Shown here in pieces: positions 9,949-22,296 of a stretch of 64,000 nt of DNA; positions within the stretch are counted from its first letter, which is position 1; every line of letters begins with the position of its first letter. Under the pieces are notes generated by a model. The model was not told the origin of the DNA, searched no databases, and saw nothing but the letters and a program-made list of their open reading frames with translations. The stretch spans positions 3,679,826 through 3,743,825 of the forward strand of contig NC_020176.2 in the NCBI RefSeq assembly GCF_000224145.3, read 5' to 3'. This stretch comes from Ciona intestinalis. Lineage: Eukaryota; Chordata; Ascidiacea; Phlebobranchia; Cionidae. Made by a program: the position numbers and the translations under genes.

Positions 9949-12900
9949 ATGACGTCCTGTGACAGTGATTACCAGTTAGCCCTGTCGCTGCAACAGCAAT
10001 TTATGGAAGATGATTTTAATACGAACGCCAGCAGTTCAACTGCTAGTAGTAGCAAGCAAGGACCAACTAACATAGTTGACCCACAATGGGAACTCATAGA
10101 TCCAAACCCAAATGTTTTCGCGTTGTTTCAGGAGTTTAATAAACAGTTTTTCTGGAAGAGACTGGATATGGTTGAAGTTAGATGGAGTCCAAGAATGACT
10201 TTGTAAGTTTATAATCTCCCAATGCTCATTGCTGTGTTATGTTTCTTTAATTAATGCAACTCTAAATACAACAATAACACCACTAAGTCTGCTAGATTTA
10301 AGTTAGTAACTTAACAGATTTGCACAGACTGGTCCATAGTGTTTTATTTTATTGAAAAACTTCTTGTAATTATAAACATTACGTTGGAAGTAGACATAAA
10401 AGTATATGTCCAAACCAGTATTTGTGCATCTAATAAGCTAATTGGTTTCACAGATGTGCCGGTATATGTTCATATCAAGGCCATGGTGGTTTGTGTTCAA
10501 TTGGTTTGAGTCAACCACTATTGAAGTTACGGCCAAGAAAGGATCTTGTTGAAACATTACTTGTGAGTTGTTTTATGCAATTATGTTTAATAAATTCAGG
10601 AAAAAAATAATTAAAAATTTGATATTTATATATATATACTTAGGTGCAACACTTTTAAATAAAAGGGGGTATAGATAGTCAGACTTGTATTTCTCTGAAA
10701 CAAATTTAGTACCAATGTTTACTGACCTATGCAGTGCAAATAATTTCCAACCTACCCTGCCAATCCAAGTCTGGCGCTTATGTATGCGTTCTTTAAACCA
10801 AAATTATACAATCTAACTTTACATTAAACAGCATGAAATGATCCACGCGTATCTATTCGTGACTGCCAACAACAGAGACAGAGATGGCCATGGACCCGAA
10901 TTCTGTAAACATATGAATAGAATAAATGCTGAAGCTGGAACCAAAATTACAGTGAGTGTCTCTATTTTAACCTCTTCACTTAATTCCTGGTAGGCATATA
11001 TAAAAGTATTGTCAAGATTCCTATACAAGATTCAGGTTATACTGATATTTTTTAGCAATAGTATGCAGTAATCTTTGTATACATCATTTGCACAGCATGC
11101 GTTCTAAACGACTGAAATGGTATAGCTGGAAAGAGGGTTTTTTATTATCTAAACCTAATTTCCCTTTTACCCACTTTTCACTTCCAGTTTAGAATGATTC
11201 AATATTTCACACATTATACAGTGTTAACATTGAAGATGTCAACATTAAAACTTTACAATTTCTGTTTTAGTTTGAAACTTTACAACTCCTGTTCAAGGAT
11301 GCAAAAATTAATCAAAAACTTTTAAATAGATTTATCATAGTTTCCACGATGAAGTGAATGAACTTCGACAACATTGGTGGAGATGTAGAGGTGTTTGTAG
11401 AAACAGACCACCCTACTTTGGGTTTGTAAAAAGATCCATGAATCGAGCACCTTCAAAAAAGTTAGTAAAATAAATATTAAAATTTTTATCCTCCAAAATA
11501 TGGAGCTTGTAGGAAAAATAAAGATTTAAATTTAAGCTCATTTAAAATATTGCAATTTTTAAGTTGCTAAATTATTATTGAACATAAACTATGAATGTTT
11601 CTATTTGAAATTAAGCCATTTTAACAATTTGGTGTATTGAACATTAGCCAATAATATTAAATGAGATTCACTATGTTTTACAACCATGAATGTAAGAGCC
11701 AAGAGGTAGCTGCATTTTAGCATGTCACTCTAGATTTTGTGGAAAGGTCAAATACAAAAGGTTTTCTAACTATATTGTAGTTGTCACAATGTGTTGTTTA
11801 ATAAATAAATCAACAGTGACACCTGGTGGGCACAACACCAACAGACTTGTGGGGGGGAATACGACAAAATTAAGGAGCCGGAAAATTATGGAAAAAATAA
11901 GTCAAAAGGTGAGAGTTACTTTGTATAATGGCTGTTTAAATTGGTTTAATAAAGATGTATATAAATATTATGAAACTATGTTTTGTATTGTAATGTTTTA
12001 ATTTAGTAAAAGTGTAAAATAATCTTTAAGAAATGTATAATATATATATATATATGAGTAAATATATATGTTTTCTCAAATTTATTTCATCTGCAGCAAA
12101 AACGAACAAAGAAAATAAAATAGACCCAAACCAAAGTGTTCTGAATTTTAAAAGCGTAAAAAGTCCAAGTTTAAACACACCATCTACATCTGCACTAAAG
12201 ACTCCAACTGTAGAAAACATCAAGAAAAAATCTCCAAAGAAAATCCAGAATGTTGAAAATAAATTTCCAAACTCTTCAAATCATATTCTTGGTGGAGCAA
12301 AATTAAAAGAGAATCCAAGGGGTATTCCGCTAAACAGTCGCCTCGTAAAGCTCTTTCAGAAACCATCTCCGAAAAAAACTTTAAATACTTCTCAAACTGG
12401 AAAAATCTGCCTGACAGTGCAACTAGTAGAATTGGGCGCTTATGCAGGGACATGAGATTAAATGGGGATGCTTCTGTTAACTTCGGTGCTTCTGCTTTTA
12501 GGAAATTAAAAGTAGTGACCAAGTTTCAAAAATCTGGAAAATTAGCCAAACTGAAGTTTGAAAGTGATGATGAATTGGATAAAATAGTCGTCAAACCAAC
12601 CAAGCAACCTCAATTCCCAGTGGTTAAACTCGAACCTAAATCAAACGGTATAAAAAGAAAATCGGACGAGATTCACCCAAATGTGCAGCCGAAGAAAAAG
12701 AAACTTCCAAGTTTCATATTTTTAGATGTTTCATCTGAATCCGATTGCTCCGATGACGACATATCGGCTTTCACGGTGAAAAATGAACCCTTGTCGTCAG
12801 ATGAAGATTTACCTAGCTGGAAATCGCAACAATTTAATAAAAACACCACCTGCTCTCTTGCAAAGAAAATAAAACTGATGGAACCAGTTAAGTCAGCTGA

Positions 12901-13120
12901 TGTTAAACCAGTCACAGCATTGAAACCAAAAGTATCCCCAATTAAAACTGAAACCACAAAAACAACATCTTCTGACAGTGATGATGACTTGCCACCATTT
13001 TATTCACCCGACCAAAACCTTCCGTGTCCGATCTGTGGTGAACGTTTTAGTCCAATTAAAATAAACTCACATGTTGATCAGTGCCTTAATATGCAGACTT
13101 TACGTGAAATGACGTCTTGA
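9949..13120 (+). CDS. SPRTN: SPRTN (Spartan/DVC1) DNA-protein crosslink protease
   Basis: Six exons: 9949-10202, 10454-10562, 10832-10951, 11330-11460, 11817-11908, 12097-13120. SPRTN is a replication-coupled metalloprotease that cleaves proteins crosslinked to DNA and recruits p97/VCP. The SprT domain is well conserved: WELIDPNPNVFALFQEFN, RMTLCAGICSY, LRPRKDLVETLLHEMIHA with the zinc-binding HEMIH, then GHGPEFCKHM, and HWWRCRGVC leading to WWAQHQQTCGG. The C-terminus has a UBZ4 ubiquitin-binding finger, CPICGERF...HVDQC. A FPNSSNHILGG stretch in exon 6 may be a weak SHP (p97-binding) box. Oddity: in exon 6 the reading frame that continues from exon 5 ends at 12455, while the frame carrying the UBZ finger is open from 12263. 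One base seems to be missing, most simply in the A-run at 12372-12378. An upstream ATG at 9942 starts a six-codon ORF overlapping the chosen start. Confidence 0.88.
12036..12055. repeat. AT microsatellite in SPRTN intron 5
   Basis: Short (TA)n run about 40 bases before the exon 6 acceptor. Confidence 0.8.
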
Positions 13121-13480
13121 TTGTTTTATTTTCCAACTTTTTGCTATTTTATTTTTAGTTTGTTTCAGACACATTTAGGCAAACTTCTACTTTTTCGATT
13201 ATGTTAACTTAAAACTTTCTAATACTGATCTTACTTGCACTTATGGAGAGTTAGACCTAGACGTACTTTTAAACTTTTTAAGTAGGACTAAGTTGTTCAT
13301 TTATTTCTATCTGCTAACTTCCGTGACACTTTCTTTACAATATTCTTCAAATGTTTAGCATTTTTAATACAACATTCAAGCAATTTTATGCATTTCTTTT
13401 CCTCACTTTTCAGATATGGTCGGTAAAATAGGTGGATTAAATAATGCCTGTAATCCTGTTGTGAACATTCCAACGTAGAT
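13121..13480. other. Spacer SPRTN to PEX12
   Basis: 360 bases between two plus-strand genes. It must hold the 3' UTR of SPRTN and the promoter and 5' UTR of PEX12. I see no clear AATAAA and no other feature. Confidence 0.5.
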
Positions 13481-15098
13481 ATGGGAGAACTTGGCAATGA
13501 AGTGTCCACTGCTCTTACATCCCATGATGCAAACCTTCCTTCTCCATTTGAAGTCCTTGCTCAAGATAATTTGAACGACTCAGTTGATCCTGCAATTAAA
13601 TATATTGTCAAGGTAAAATTAAAATTCCGTGAATATTATAGACAGCTGGATAAAAGTGTATGTCGTATGTTTGACCTTTACCTTTTGCTTCTGATCTTTT
13701 ATATTTATGAAAACATTTAGATATAATATGCAAATGAGCTATGAACCAAAGATGTGTGGTAATTTAGTATTATTATAAATTATTCAATCTATATACTTTA
13801 TTTGGGTTTGGTGTGTCATAAATTATTAGTTTTCTCTTCTAACTAAGAAATAATCAAGATAAATGCAATATATTAATATAGCAAGCAATTTTCGTTTAAT
13901 AAACAAAGTACCATAGCTTATTGCTGCATACTGCCCTAGGTATTGGCACAAAACTCTCCGCATAGGTTTGGTTGGTGTTATGTTTGGTTCGATGAGTTGT
14001 TTGCTGCCGTCAAACTGCTGATTCAGCAACATTTTCTTTCAAACTACAACTCAACATTCGCTGAATATTATTACGAACTGCAAAGAAAAGTAGTTGGCAA
14101 ATCTAACGCAAATATATTTCGATTCGGAACAAAAATAAGCTTCAAAACATTGGCAGTTCTCGTACTTTTACCATACATAATGACTAAATTTAAGTCACTG
14201 TATTTGTCTGTAAAAGAAGAAGCAGATGTGTCAACTGTTAAGAGTTTATCCAAGTTAAAACGTGCTATTTACTATGCATACCCACTAGTGCACATGTCCT
14301 GGCATACATCAGTGTTATATTATAACTTCATGTTTGCTATTGGAAAGACTCAATTCCATTCACCATTCTACAAACTCCTGAACACCAAGCTGTTTGTTAA
14401 AAGCCCTTTGGATTCACTCTACAATGAAAATATGTGAGTTTTGTTTATTTTTAGCCTAGTTTATTACTATCCCATCATTTTTAAAGTATTTACCTTTTTA
14501 GCGCCACTGGTATCACAAAGTTGTGCACCCAGCTCATGACAGGAGGTGTCCATGTTGGTGTCTTTGCCCTTCAGTTTGTCGATTGGTGGTATAACAGTGA
14601 AGGGAATGAGGATTTGAAACAAATGCTGTCAAACCCAATTCCTAAACCTCCAGAAAACACATTAAAAGAAACCAAGATTCCAGTTCCAAGCGGAAAAATC
14701 TGCCCACTATGTAACAAGTATGTTTAGCTAAATATTAGTATTTTATTATTAGTTTTTTATCTTGATCTGGTTCCACTTACTATCGTTGTAGTGGATGTAG
14801 CCTGTACTCAGATTATCATTTTTACTGTGGCTTGTTAAAAGAAGATTGTATACACAAGCTAGATGTATATCTAGTGTATACCTTGGGTAAATGGTTTTGA
14901 ATTTAGTACCTTATATTCGATTATTTTTGAGTTTAATAAGTCATCTTTTATTTCAGATCTCGAAGAAATGAAACAGTTTTGCAAACATCTGGATACGCTT
15001 TCTGCTACACTTGTGTGTATAAGTTCGTGAACAAACATGGTGCCTGTCCTGTCACTGGTTATACTACCAACATATGTCACCTCATCAGAATCTATTAG
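13481..15098 (+). CDS. PEX12: Peroxin 12 (peroxisomal RING E3 ligase subunit)
   Basis: Four exons: 13481-13612, 13940-14433, 14502-14717, 14957-15098; phases agree, about 327 residues (human 359). PEX12, with PEX2 and PEX10, forms the membrane ubiquitin-ligase channel that recycles the import receptor PEX5. Matches to human PEX12 run through the protein: FEVLAQDNLNDSVDPAIKY, WFDELF, LIQQHFLSNYNSTFAEYYY, LVLLPYI, GVFALQFVDWWY, then the C-terminal degenerate RING. That RING reads CPLC, SGYAFCYTCVYKFV and CPVTGY and, as in other PEX12 proteins, lacks some zinc ligands. Several hydrophobic segments fit the multi-pass topology. The gene converges on TSR1, with only 183 bases between stop codons. 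Confidence 0.95.
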
Positions 15099-15137
15099 TA
15101 ATTTTAATTTAGTCGCAATCACTTACTGATCTATGCA

Positions 15138-15143
15138 AATAAA
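15138..15143 (+). terminator. Candidate polyadenylation signal of PEX12
   Basis: AATAAA 40 bases past the PEX12 stop. Confidence 0.6.
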
Positions 15144-15161
15144 CTTTAAGTAATTTTATTG

Positions 15162-15167
15162 TTTATT
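15162..15167 (-). terminator. Candidate polyadenylation signal of TSR1
   Basis: AATAAA on the minus strand, 115 bases past the TSR1 stop and only about 20 bases from the opposing PEX12 signal. Confidence 0.5.
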
Positions 15168-15281
15168 TTGTTTTTGTTAAATTCTTTGTGACCTTGCAAA
15201 AGCACTCTCTTCACTCTGCACTGATCAGTATACAAAGAGGGGTCTCTTAATTTCTTTTTATTTCCGCAACGCATAACACTC

Positions 15282-18200
15282 TCAGGATGAAAAAAACTCT
15301 TCATCAAATGAAGTTGTACTGCCCATGGATGATGCAGCATCTGTGGTGCATACTGGAGTCGCTGGTTCATACGACCACTTAGGGAACACCCGCTTGTACA
15401 AAGTCATGAGCACCGTGTCTTGCGATGTAAGTTGACTGTCAAATGTGCACTTCATATGACCATGCGTACCTGGGAAAATACTTGTACATTACTTATTATT
15501 TAATGAGACAATAATGTTATTGAACCATAACCATAAGGATCTTATATTTTGAAGAAATAAATAAACCAGACTCTTACACCTTACCAATAGGATCTCTTAT
15601 GTGACCTCTTCTTCCCCACTTTGTACGAAGTTCGACTGGTTTAAACCAGTTTATGTCCTCTGTAAATTATGCGGTCGATTAGAAATATTCAAGGATACTA
15701 AGCCGGACTGGGCATATCTGGATATGTAACTTTTTTCAAGGGTTTCATGATATTACATCTTCAGCAAGACATATCATAAGAGCTGTAATTTAGGCCATTG
15801 TTGTCCCATACATACGACTTTTAATCCACTACCTCTGTTGAAGAACATATATCTAATTGTTGCAGCTCTCTTGTTAATTCGGAAAGGATGTCCACTTAAA
15901 ACGATTCGCTTCGTTATTATACGATCTGGATCAATTTTATACAAAGAACCTGTTGCAACTAGAGTTGCTTCACCTGGAAAAAAACACATTTGTGTTTAAA
16001 AACTTTTTGTATAAGTGTTTAAAAACTTTTTGTACAGGGTGTGTTGCTGCTGTCTATGTTTCAGTGACCACATAGTTTAGTCACAAATTTTTAAACTGTA
16101 AGAGAGATTTTCCTTGTGATTTCATTGAAATATTTCTTTGGCTGTTGAGGATGTCAATTATGGCCTGGAACTCATGGCGTGCCACATTGCGGGACCTCAC
16201 CCATATAGAACGCTTACCTTGTCTTTCTTTAAAAGCAAGCACATTTGCCGATGGAAAAGTGATTGGTGCGTACACTGTTGCTACGATGATGCCTTCTTTT
16301 GGGAAATATCTCTCCATTTTATGCTTGGTGCCTGAAACATATTAGTGACTTATTACATTTTGACAACATACTCTCTGTTGTTGTAGAACAACAAAATGGT
16401 TGATATCCTTTTCCACACCATACATGTTAGACTTAGTTAATGCTAAGGTTGAGTTGCCAAATATATCTAGGATTTTTTAGTAACCACTGGGTTAGTGTAC
16501 AGGCTCTAGCAGTGTCGTATTACTTTTAATGATTGACTTTACCCATTGAGTCAATTCATGTTCACAATGTTTATATTTACCTGCGGTATGTTGAGAGAAA
16601 ATAACTTTTGATCTAAACCTTCTGAACCCGCATTGAAAGAGAAGTTTGTCTTTATTTTTAATGCTGTGTTCACCATGCTGCTTCAGGGTGAAGTGCAGGA
16701 CACTCAACTGTGGAGGGTTATAAATTCTCACTTTACAATACATACACCAGACGCAATAATGTATACAAAAATACATTCTGCTATGTTTTGCAAAGGAAGC
16801 TAATGTTGGAACATACGTTATTCCTTTCCATTACATCATACCAATAACTCCATCATACCTTTTGTTCATGAGGAAATAATCCAAACATTGTGATTGGTGA
16901 TTCTGGTGTGTGTGATGTAACAAACAGCTTTGGAACATTCATAAGATGTATTGTGACATAAGTACCAACCTAAATCAAGCAAAAGTGGTTAACAGTCATC
17001 TCCTCTCTAAAGAGAATACCAATTACTAACAAGACACTTACACCAACACTGTAGTTTTCTTCCACCTCCAAGTTTCTCATTCGTTTTCTTGTTCTATCAA
17101 ACGACTGAAATTGAAAAATCCTCGCATAATCTCCTGGTAGGTTCTCTTTCGGGTCCCATGGTGAAGTTCGGAAACTTTTGAGACCCCTATATCTTTGAAA
17201 TCTGCCGGAAATATTGGACAAGTTTTTTAAATCTTATTGCTAAGCGCTGTTTTGCAAGTATTAAATGAGGTGTACGTCTTTCATGCGACCACTCCATACT
17301 TGTCTATTTAACCAAAAAATTATTTTTTTACCTGGTTCTGGCCGGGACATCTGATGGAGTATCCACCTCATCTGGGAACATCTGATGACTTCTCTCCTCC
17401 CGGAACCTCATCAAGTCTGCCTCGTCATCGATGACATCATCATATTGACTTGCTGAGTCATCAGCCTCAGTGTCGGCAATTGTCATGCTGTCATCGTCGA
17501 GCTGGGAGAAAAACAGGTTTATTTATAAGAGTGAATGCATGAATGCATCATATTAAACCTACACATTTAGCCTACCAGCGAATGACGTGTGTCTGGTTTA
17601 TAAGAATATTTAAAGACACTCATGACCCATGCTTCACAGCATACATGAATGCACCAAATGAGTCTGGTTTAAACACCCAAGGTTACAGTTTATCTACATT
17701 CTGGTGTATAAAAAGACATGAAGGTTACAGCTCGCCAGGGTGCATGAGTGTCTTTTACCACAGAAGGGTAGTTCAACCAACAACAAAATTTTAGCAACTA
17801 CAAGGCAAATGGACATTATTATTTATCTTCATCTTCCCACCTGCGATCCCTCATCATCCAGAGGTTGCATCACTTGATCTTGCTCCTCTTCATCCGAACT
17901 CCCCTCCCTCCAATCCTCGTCACTATCAAGGATCCACGCAGCTTGGTAATCAGAAGTCCCGCGTGGAACTTTTTTTACCAATTTTCGTGTTTCTCCAACT
18001 GCATCTAATAACAGGACTATTGAAGCAACAGTACACAAATAAATTCAGAAAGAGAAGTTTTAAGAAAACAAATGGATTTTACATGACAGTTATTGGGGTA
18101 ATAGGCATATTTTAGCCTAAATCTCATATTCCATAGCTTGTCAGCTCCAGGACTTCACCCAAATAGAATAGAATAAGACAAAAAACACCTCATAACTTCC

Positions 18201-20908
18201 CTACTAAGATCAAAATATTCCAAATCTTACTTTCTTGCTCGGCTTCCACAATCTCTTCCTCTGTCGGCCATGTTTGCTCCCCATCCAAAGGATCAACATC
18301 CGCTTCCAAAACGAGATCCTGGATCTTCTCCGGATGCGAGGATACCGTTTCCCCAGTCTCTTCGTAAGCTGAGTTTACTTTTACATCACATGACATCTGA
18401 ATTTTGAATAAAATCTCTGAATGCATTTTCTTATCGCTCATAGCCATTAGAAGACTGTACATAATATAAATGATAACAAACAAGTTGTATTGGATGTTGA
18501 ACTGTCGGTACCATTATAAATTGCTAGAAGAACTGTTTTAAGTTGCAAATGCATTGCTGCAACAAAAAAACAACCTTTTGTTTCATTTGTAATAAAGGTC
18601 CTAGACATTTGCTAAACCAGCAACATGAGTTACCTCATTCTCACTCTTGTCTTGGTTATTCTTCTGCACATTCCATGGGCAGTGTTCTACCACTGTATCA
18701 ACCTGTTTAATTTGATAATCTCCCCAACCTGGCAAGTGAACCAGCCGGTTAACATCCAATGCGGAGCCTCGTACGTGGCCGGTTATCTGTGTGTTTTAAA
18801 ACTTTAAATCCCAAAATACGGCTTAGCATTTTGACTATTTTACAAGGGGAAAGATGAATGTCACAATACTTTGCTAATTAATATGTAACTTTACAGTTTA
18901 TACATTAATGGTTGATTGACCAGGGACCAAATCTTATTTAATTCAATACAATAGCACAACATGTTAAAAGTTATTTTACCTTTAGCACACCCATATCTGT
19001 CTCACTATCTTCATAAGCCAGTTTTTCAACCAGCATATATGAGCGTCGTTCACGCATTCCAACAGCACGTCTCTTCATTTCAGCCACCTGGAATTGTATA
19101 TTTGGTAGTAAAAGATTAATTACAGAATAATAAACCCCTATCCTCAGGACTCTTAGACTTATAAAAACACTATCAGAAAATATAGGATTTAGGTGCTAAA
19201 TCAAAGCAAACCGCTCCAGCTTTTGTTGCCGACTTACCATTCTCAGCATATTAAACGCTTCAGATTCATTGTCCACTGAAAATAGTTTCACATCAGCTAC
19301 ATATTGCGCAATACATTTTGTGATTTCTTTTTTCGTTGGATTTCTTTTCTTCATTGGCAGTTGTGATATTCCTTGCACACAAAACACTGAAACAATTTTA
19401 AAATCAGTACTTTTATTTAAAACTAAAATAAAGAATAAATATGGTTAAAAACAGAACCTTGTGATGACAGGCCTTGTGCAAGCAAACACGATAATATATC
19501 ATATCCCTTTTCATCCATTGTTTCCTCCTCGGTTGAAACGAGAAAAACTACGGAGTCAGCAACCCTGGCACAATCTGCTATGTCATGTAAACTGGCTGAG
19601 CCGGGTTGAAAAATCTGTTAATATTGAAGTTTGTTATGAGACTAATCTGTTTTGAGTTATGGAACAATACTTTTAGGAATCGAATTAGGCTAGGCTACCG
19701 TATGAATGCATCGAAAAGATTAAACTGCACTGCAGTTGGGGTGGGACATATTGAACTTAATAAAGATTGGAATCATTTGTTAAACTATAAGACTCCATTC
19801 GTATAAACATAATTTACCTATTGATCGGTTTATAAAGAGAAAGATTAAAAATTAAACCCATATTTAATCCAGTTTACCTGGAACCTGTGTTTTAACCTTG
19901 GAACATTCATTGAAAATCCAGCTGTAGTTAGAGCAGCTTCGCTTGGTACAGCTCCATCCAATGTACCACAAAGTTTTATTGCATCCGAGAACTCAGATGT
20001 GTTGACATTCTTGTGAAGTGGAACCAACAATGTAAGATGAGGTGGGTTGCTCCCAACGCCAACATTTCTTTTCCTATTCAGAACCTAAGAAAATAAACCC
20101 ATGTGTAACTCTATTGAATTAATTGTTCCTGTAATGCTTATCTCAATTTTAAAACGGCTCTTTTAAAAATTTACTCTGATACAGATATTTCGGCATCCTA
20201 TAGCCTATTATACTCATTAGGTTTCAGAAGAACTGTGGTAGAGTATTAAACGTAGACTAGAGAGAGAGATATAGTTATGCATAGGTGTCAAAACTGGAGT
20301 GGCAGGGCTTCCTTGGAATGTTTTACCTTACATTACTCAGTAAAAATCCAAACCAGATTTGTTTTAAAAGAATTTCCTTCTAACTATTTCTTCCTCCTGT
20401 GTTTTAAAAAGTTTACAGTTTTTATTTGTACATCAATGTTCTATAAACCTGTTCACGCTTTGAAGAACGTATCTGCTGCGATCGATGCCTCCGGTCAACT
20501 TTCTGTTGAAGCTTCTTTTGACGTTTTGTTAAACCTTTCACTTCTACTCGACCTGTGATAAAAATATTTTGAATGAATGCAACATATTTAACCTCGTGGG
20601 TAGGCCATAGCAGTCGTATAAGACCGGTTTTCTCTTATAATATCATGCTTACTTACCCAGTACCACATAAGTATCTATCAATTACCAGCAATAAGCCACA
20701 GTATACTGCCATGCTTTGATAATTTTTGTAAATAATGTTGTTTAAAAGTAGAAATATAATATAAAAAAAAAAGATTTTAGTTAAAAGATGTTTAAGTCTT
20801 GCCTTTGTTAGAAACATCGACTTGACTCTTGCTCCGATGTCGTCCAGTTTTATGCGACTTGTTCTGTTGCTTCCATATTCCTGGTTTGTGTTGTCCTGGT
20901 GTCACCAT
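15282..20908 (-). CDS. TSR1: TSR1, 40S ribosome maturation factor
   Basis: Seventeen exons, in transcript order: 20803-20908, 20449-20552, 19878-20084, 19458-19614, 19238-19386, 18980-19087, 18634-18786, 18231-18396, 17841-18004, 17332-17501, 17042-17201, 16859-16969, 16581-16707, 16218-16331, 15833-15973, 15585-15659, 15282-15469. Every phase agrees; product 799 residues (human 804). TSR1 is an EF-Tu-like, GTPase-inactive factor that sits on late cytoplasmic pre-40S particles. Diagnostic stretches: [13 protein letters not shown] at the N-terminus, [58 protein letters not shown]...[31 protein letters not shown] and [17 protein letters not shown]. Intron 1 appears to be GC-AG (AAAG|GCAAG at 20802). 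Exon 8 has alternative acceptors; 18396 was chosen for phase. An acidic stretch in exons 9-10 matches the human acidic linker. Confidence 0.93.
17530..17770. repeat. Intronic minisatellite, TSR1 copy
   Basis: Degenerate repeated blocks containing TGGTTTATAAG / TGGTGTATAAAA, GACACTCATG and GGTTACAG, in the intron between TSR1 exons 9 and 10. The same motifs recur at 27240-27445 and 56550-56815. Confidence 0.55.
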
Positions 20909-21489
20909 TATTTAACAACTTACATTAGTATTGTACACAATGCACAACCTAATACCTTATGTGTGTAAATATATGCATGTATAATTGCCCATGAAAAATA
21001 TGCCCAATAAATATTCGCCAAGTAACATAACTAATGTCCAGAAACAAAATTAAGTGCATTAAGAATGTTTTCAATTCAAAAGTTTTAGTTAAATTTTGTG
21101 TAAATTATGAAAATTCGTTAGTAGATACGTTAAAGCTGCATATTTTTCACTAATGTTAATCAATCAAGTATATATGTGGTGTATTGCTGATTAAAGTTAT
21201 ATAGGCTATACATCCACATTATAAAATAATAATCCAAGTATTTCAACCTATAAATAATTGTTTCGGTACTTGTCAAAAGCACAAATCTTTGAGCAACTTT
21301 AGTATTGCTTATAATGAAACTTTGAACAAAAACAGAATAAAGATAAACAAGATAATAATAATGCTATGTAATTTTAGAGTTGAATACAGATGGAAAACTC
21401 TATCTGTAATATTGCCTAATGTAATTGAAATAGTAGCTAGCTAAAACAAGCATTTTGCTAATGGTTTTTGAAACTCTTTAAAACAAAAT
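20909..21489. other. Spacer TSR1 to ATG5
   Basis: 580 bases, AT-rich, no coding exon recognised. It should contain the TSR1 promoter and the ATG5 3' UTR, both on the minus strand. Confidence 0.5.
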
Positions 21490-22296
21490 TCATGACTGGT
21501 GTACACAAATGTGTAAGAAGTTGTCTGCATAACTAAAATTTTCACTTAGCCACTGCAGTGAGCATGTTAAAGGTGGCTCTATCCCCTGAGTTAAAACTTT
21601 CACTTTTAAAGGTAATGTTTTATCGTTGGCAAAAAAGGAAGGCAAGCATATTGTCAATGCTTCATTTAGTGTGAGGTTTTCATTATTACTTGGTTTAAAA
21701 AGTTTTTGAATTATTCGATTTTGAAAGTAGACCCGCAATGGAATAAAACGAAAGTAGTCTGTGGTTTCAAAACCGGACATGAATTGTTTGTTTATCGACC
21801 AAAACTCATCAAAATTATCCATCTTTACTCCGTGCCAAAGTTGGTCATGCTGTGTTTCTCTCATTCCATTTATCACTTGTCCTTTATGCTTAAGTTGATC
21901 TGCTTCTTTGATAACAGACATGTAATGCGCTTGAATCTCTTTTTCGCTATTACAACGGATCAACTCCCCTTGAGGAAAGTTCTGGAAATGTACCGTGATA
22001 GGCCATGGTAAATCAGATGTAGTGTCACAGTGCAGATCAAACAGAAGCCCACAAGGATAATGCCAACGCAGAGGATTCCCGTTGAATTCAAACCATACCT
22101 CTCCCCTCTTTTCCTCCTCCATATAATGGGAAAAATGTTCGACCATTTTTGAAGTAAAAAGAGAAAGGTAAGATGACCTTGGCAGCATCATATAAACAGG
22201 TGAAGGCTGCTTAGAACTGGATACTTCATAACTAGCAAGGCTAAATGCAGCTGGAATCTTTCCCTCCCATAGTTTCCGTGGTATGCTACCTGCCAT
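21490..22296 (-). CDS. ATG5: ATG5 autophagy protein
   Basis: Single uninterrupted reading frame of 268 residues (human 275). ATG5 is conjugated to ATG12 and, with ATG16L1, forms the E3-like complex that lipidates LC3 on the growing autophagosome. Matches include LWEGKIPAAF, MLPRSSYLSL, WFEFNGNPLRWHYPCGLLFD, LPWPITVHFQNFP, AHYMSVIKEADQLKHKGQVI, FWSINKQFM, IQKLF, GIEPPL and SLQWLSENFSYADNFLHI. The acceptor lysine (human Lys130, in ADALKHK) is Lys136 here, in ADQLKHK. Start ATG 22296 was chosen because it gives an N-terminus of family length. A TTTTCAG acceptor lies 22 bases upstream, suggesting a 5' UTR intron or a spliced-leader site. Vertebrate ATG5 has many introns; here the coding part has none. 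Confidence 0.95.
   Translation of the reverse strand: MAGSIPRKLWEGKIPAAFSLASYEVSSSKQPSPVYMMLPRSSYLSLFTSKMVEHFSHYMEEEKRGEVWFEFNGNPLRWHYPCGLLFDLHCDTTSDLPWPITVHFQNFPQGELIRCNSEKEIQAHYMSVIKEADQLKHKGQVINGMRETQHDQLWHGVKMDNFDEFWSINKQFMSGFETTDYFRFIPLRVYFQNRIIQKLFKPSNNENLTLNEALTICLPSFFANDKTLPLKVKVLTQGIEPPLTCSLQWLSENFSYADNFLHICVHQS

Noticed and set aside
12371-12380. Programmed ribosomal frameshift in SPRTN
   Set aside because: The A-run is not in the right register for a classical slippery heptamer in the incoming frame, and no SPRTN gene is known to me to use one; an indel is simpler. Kept only as an alternative.
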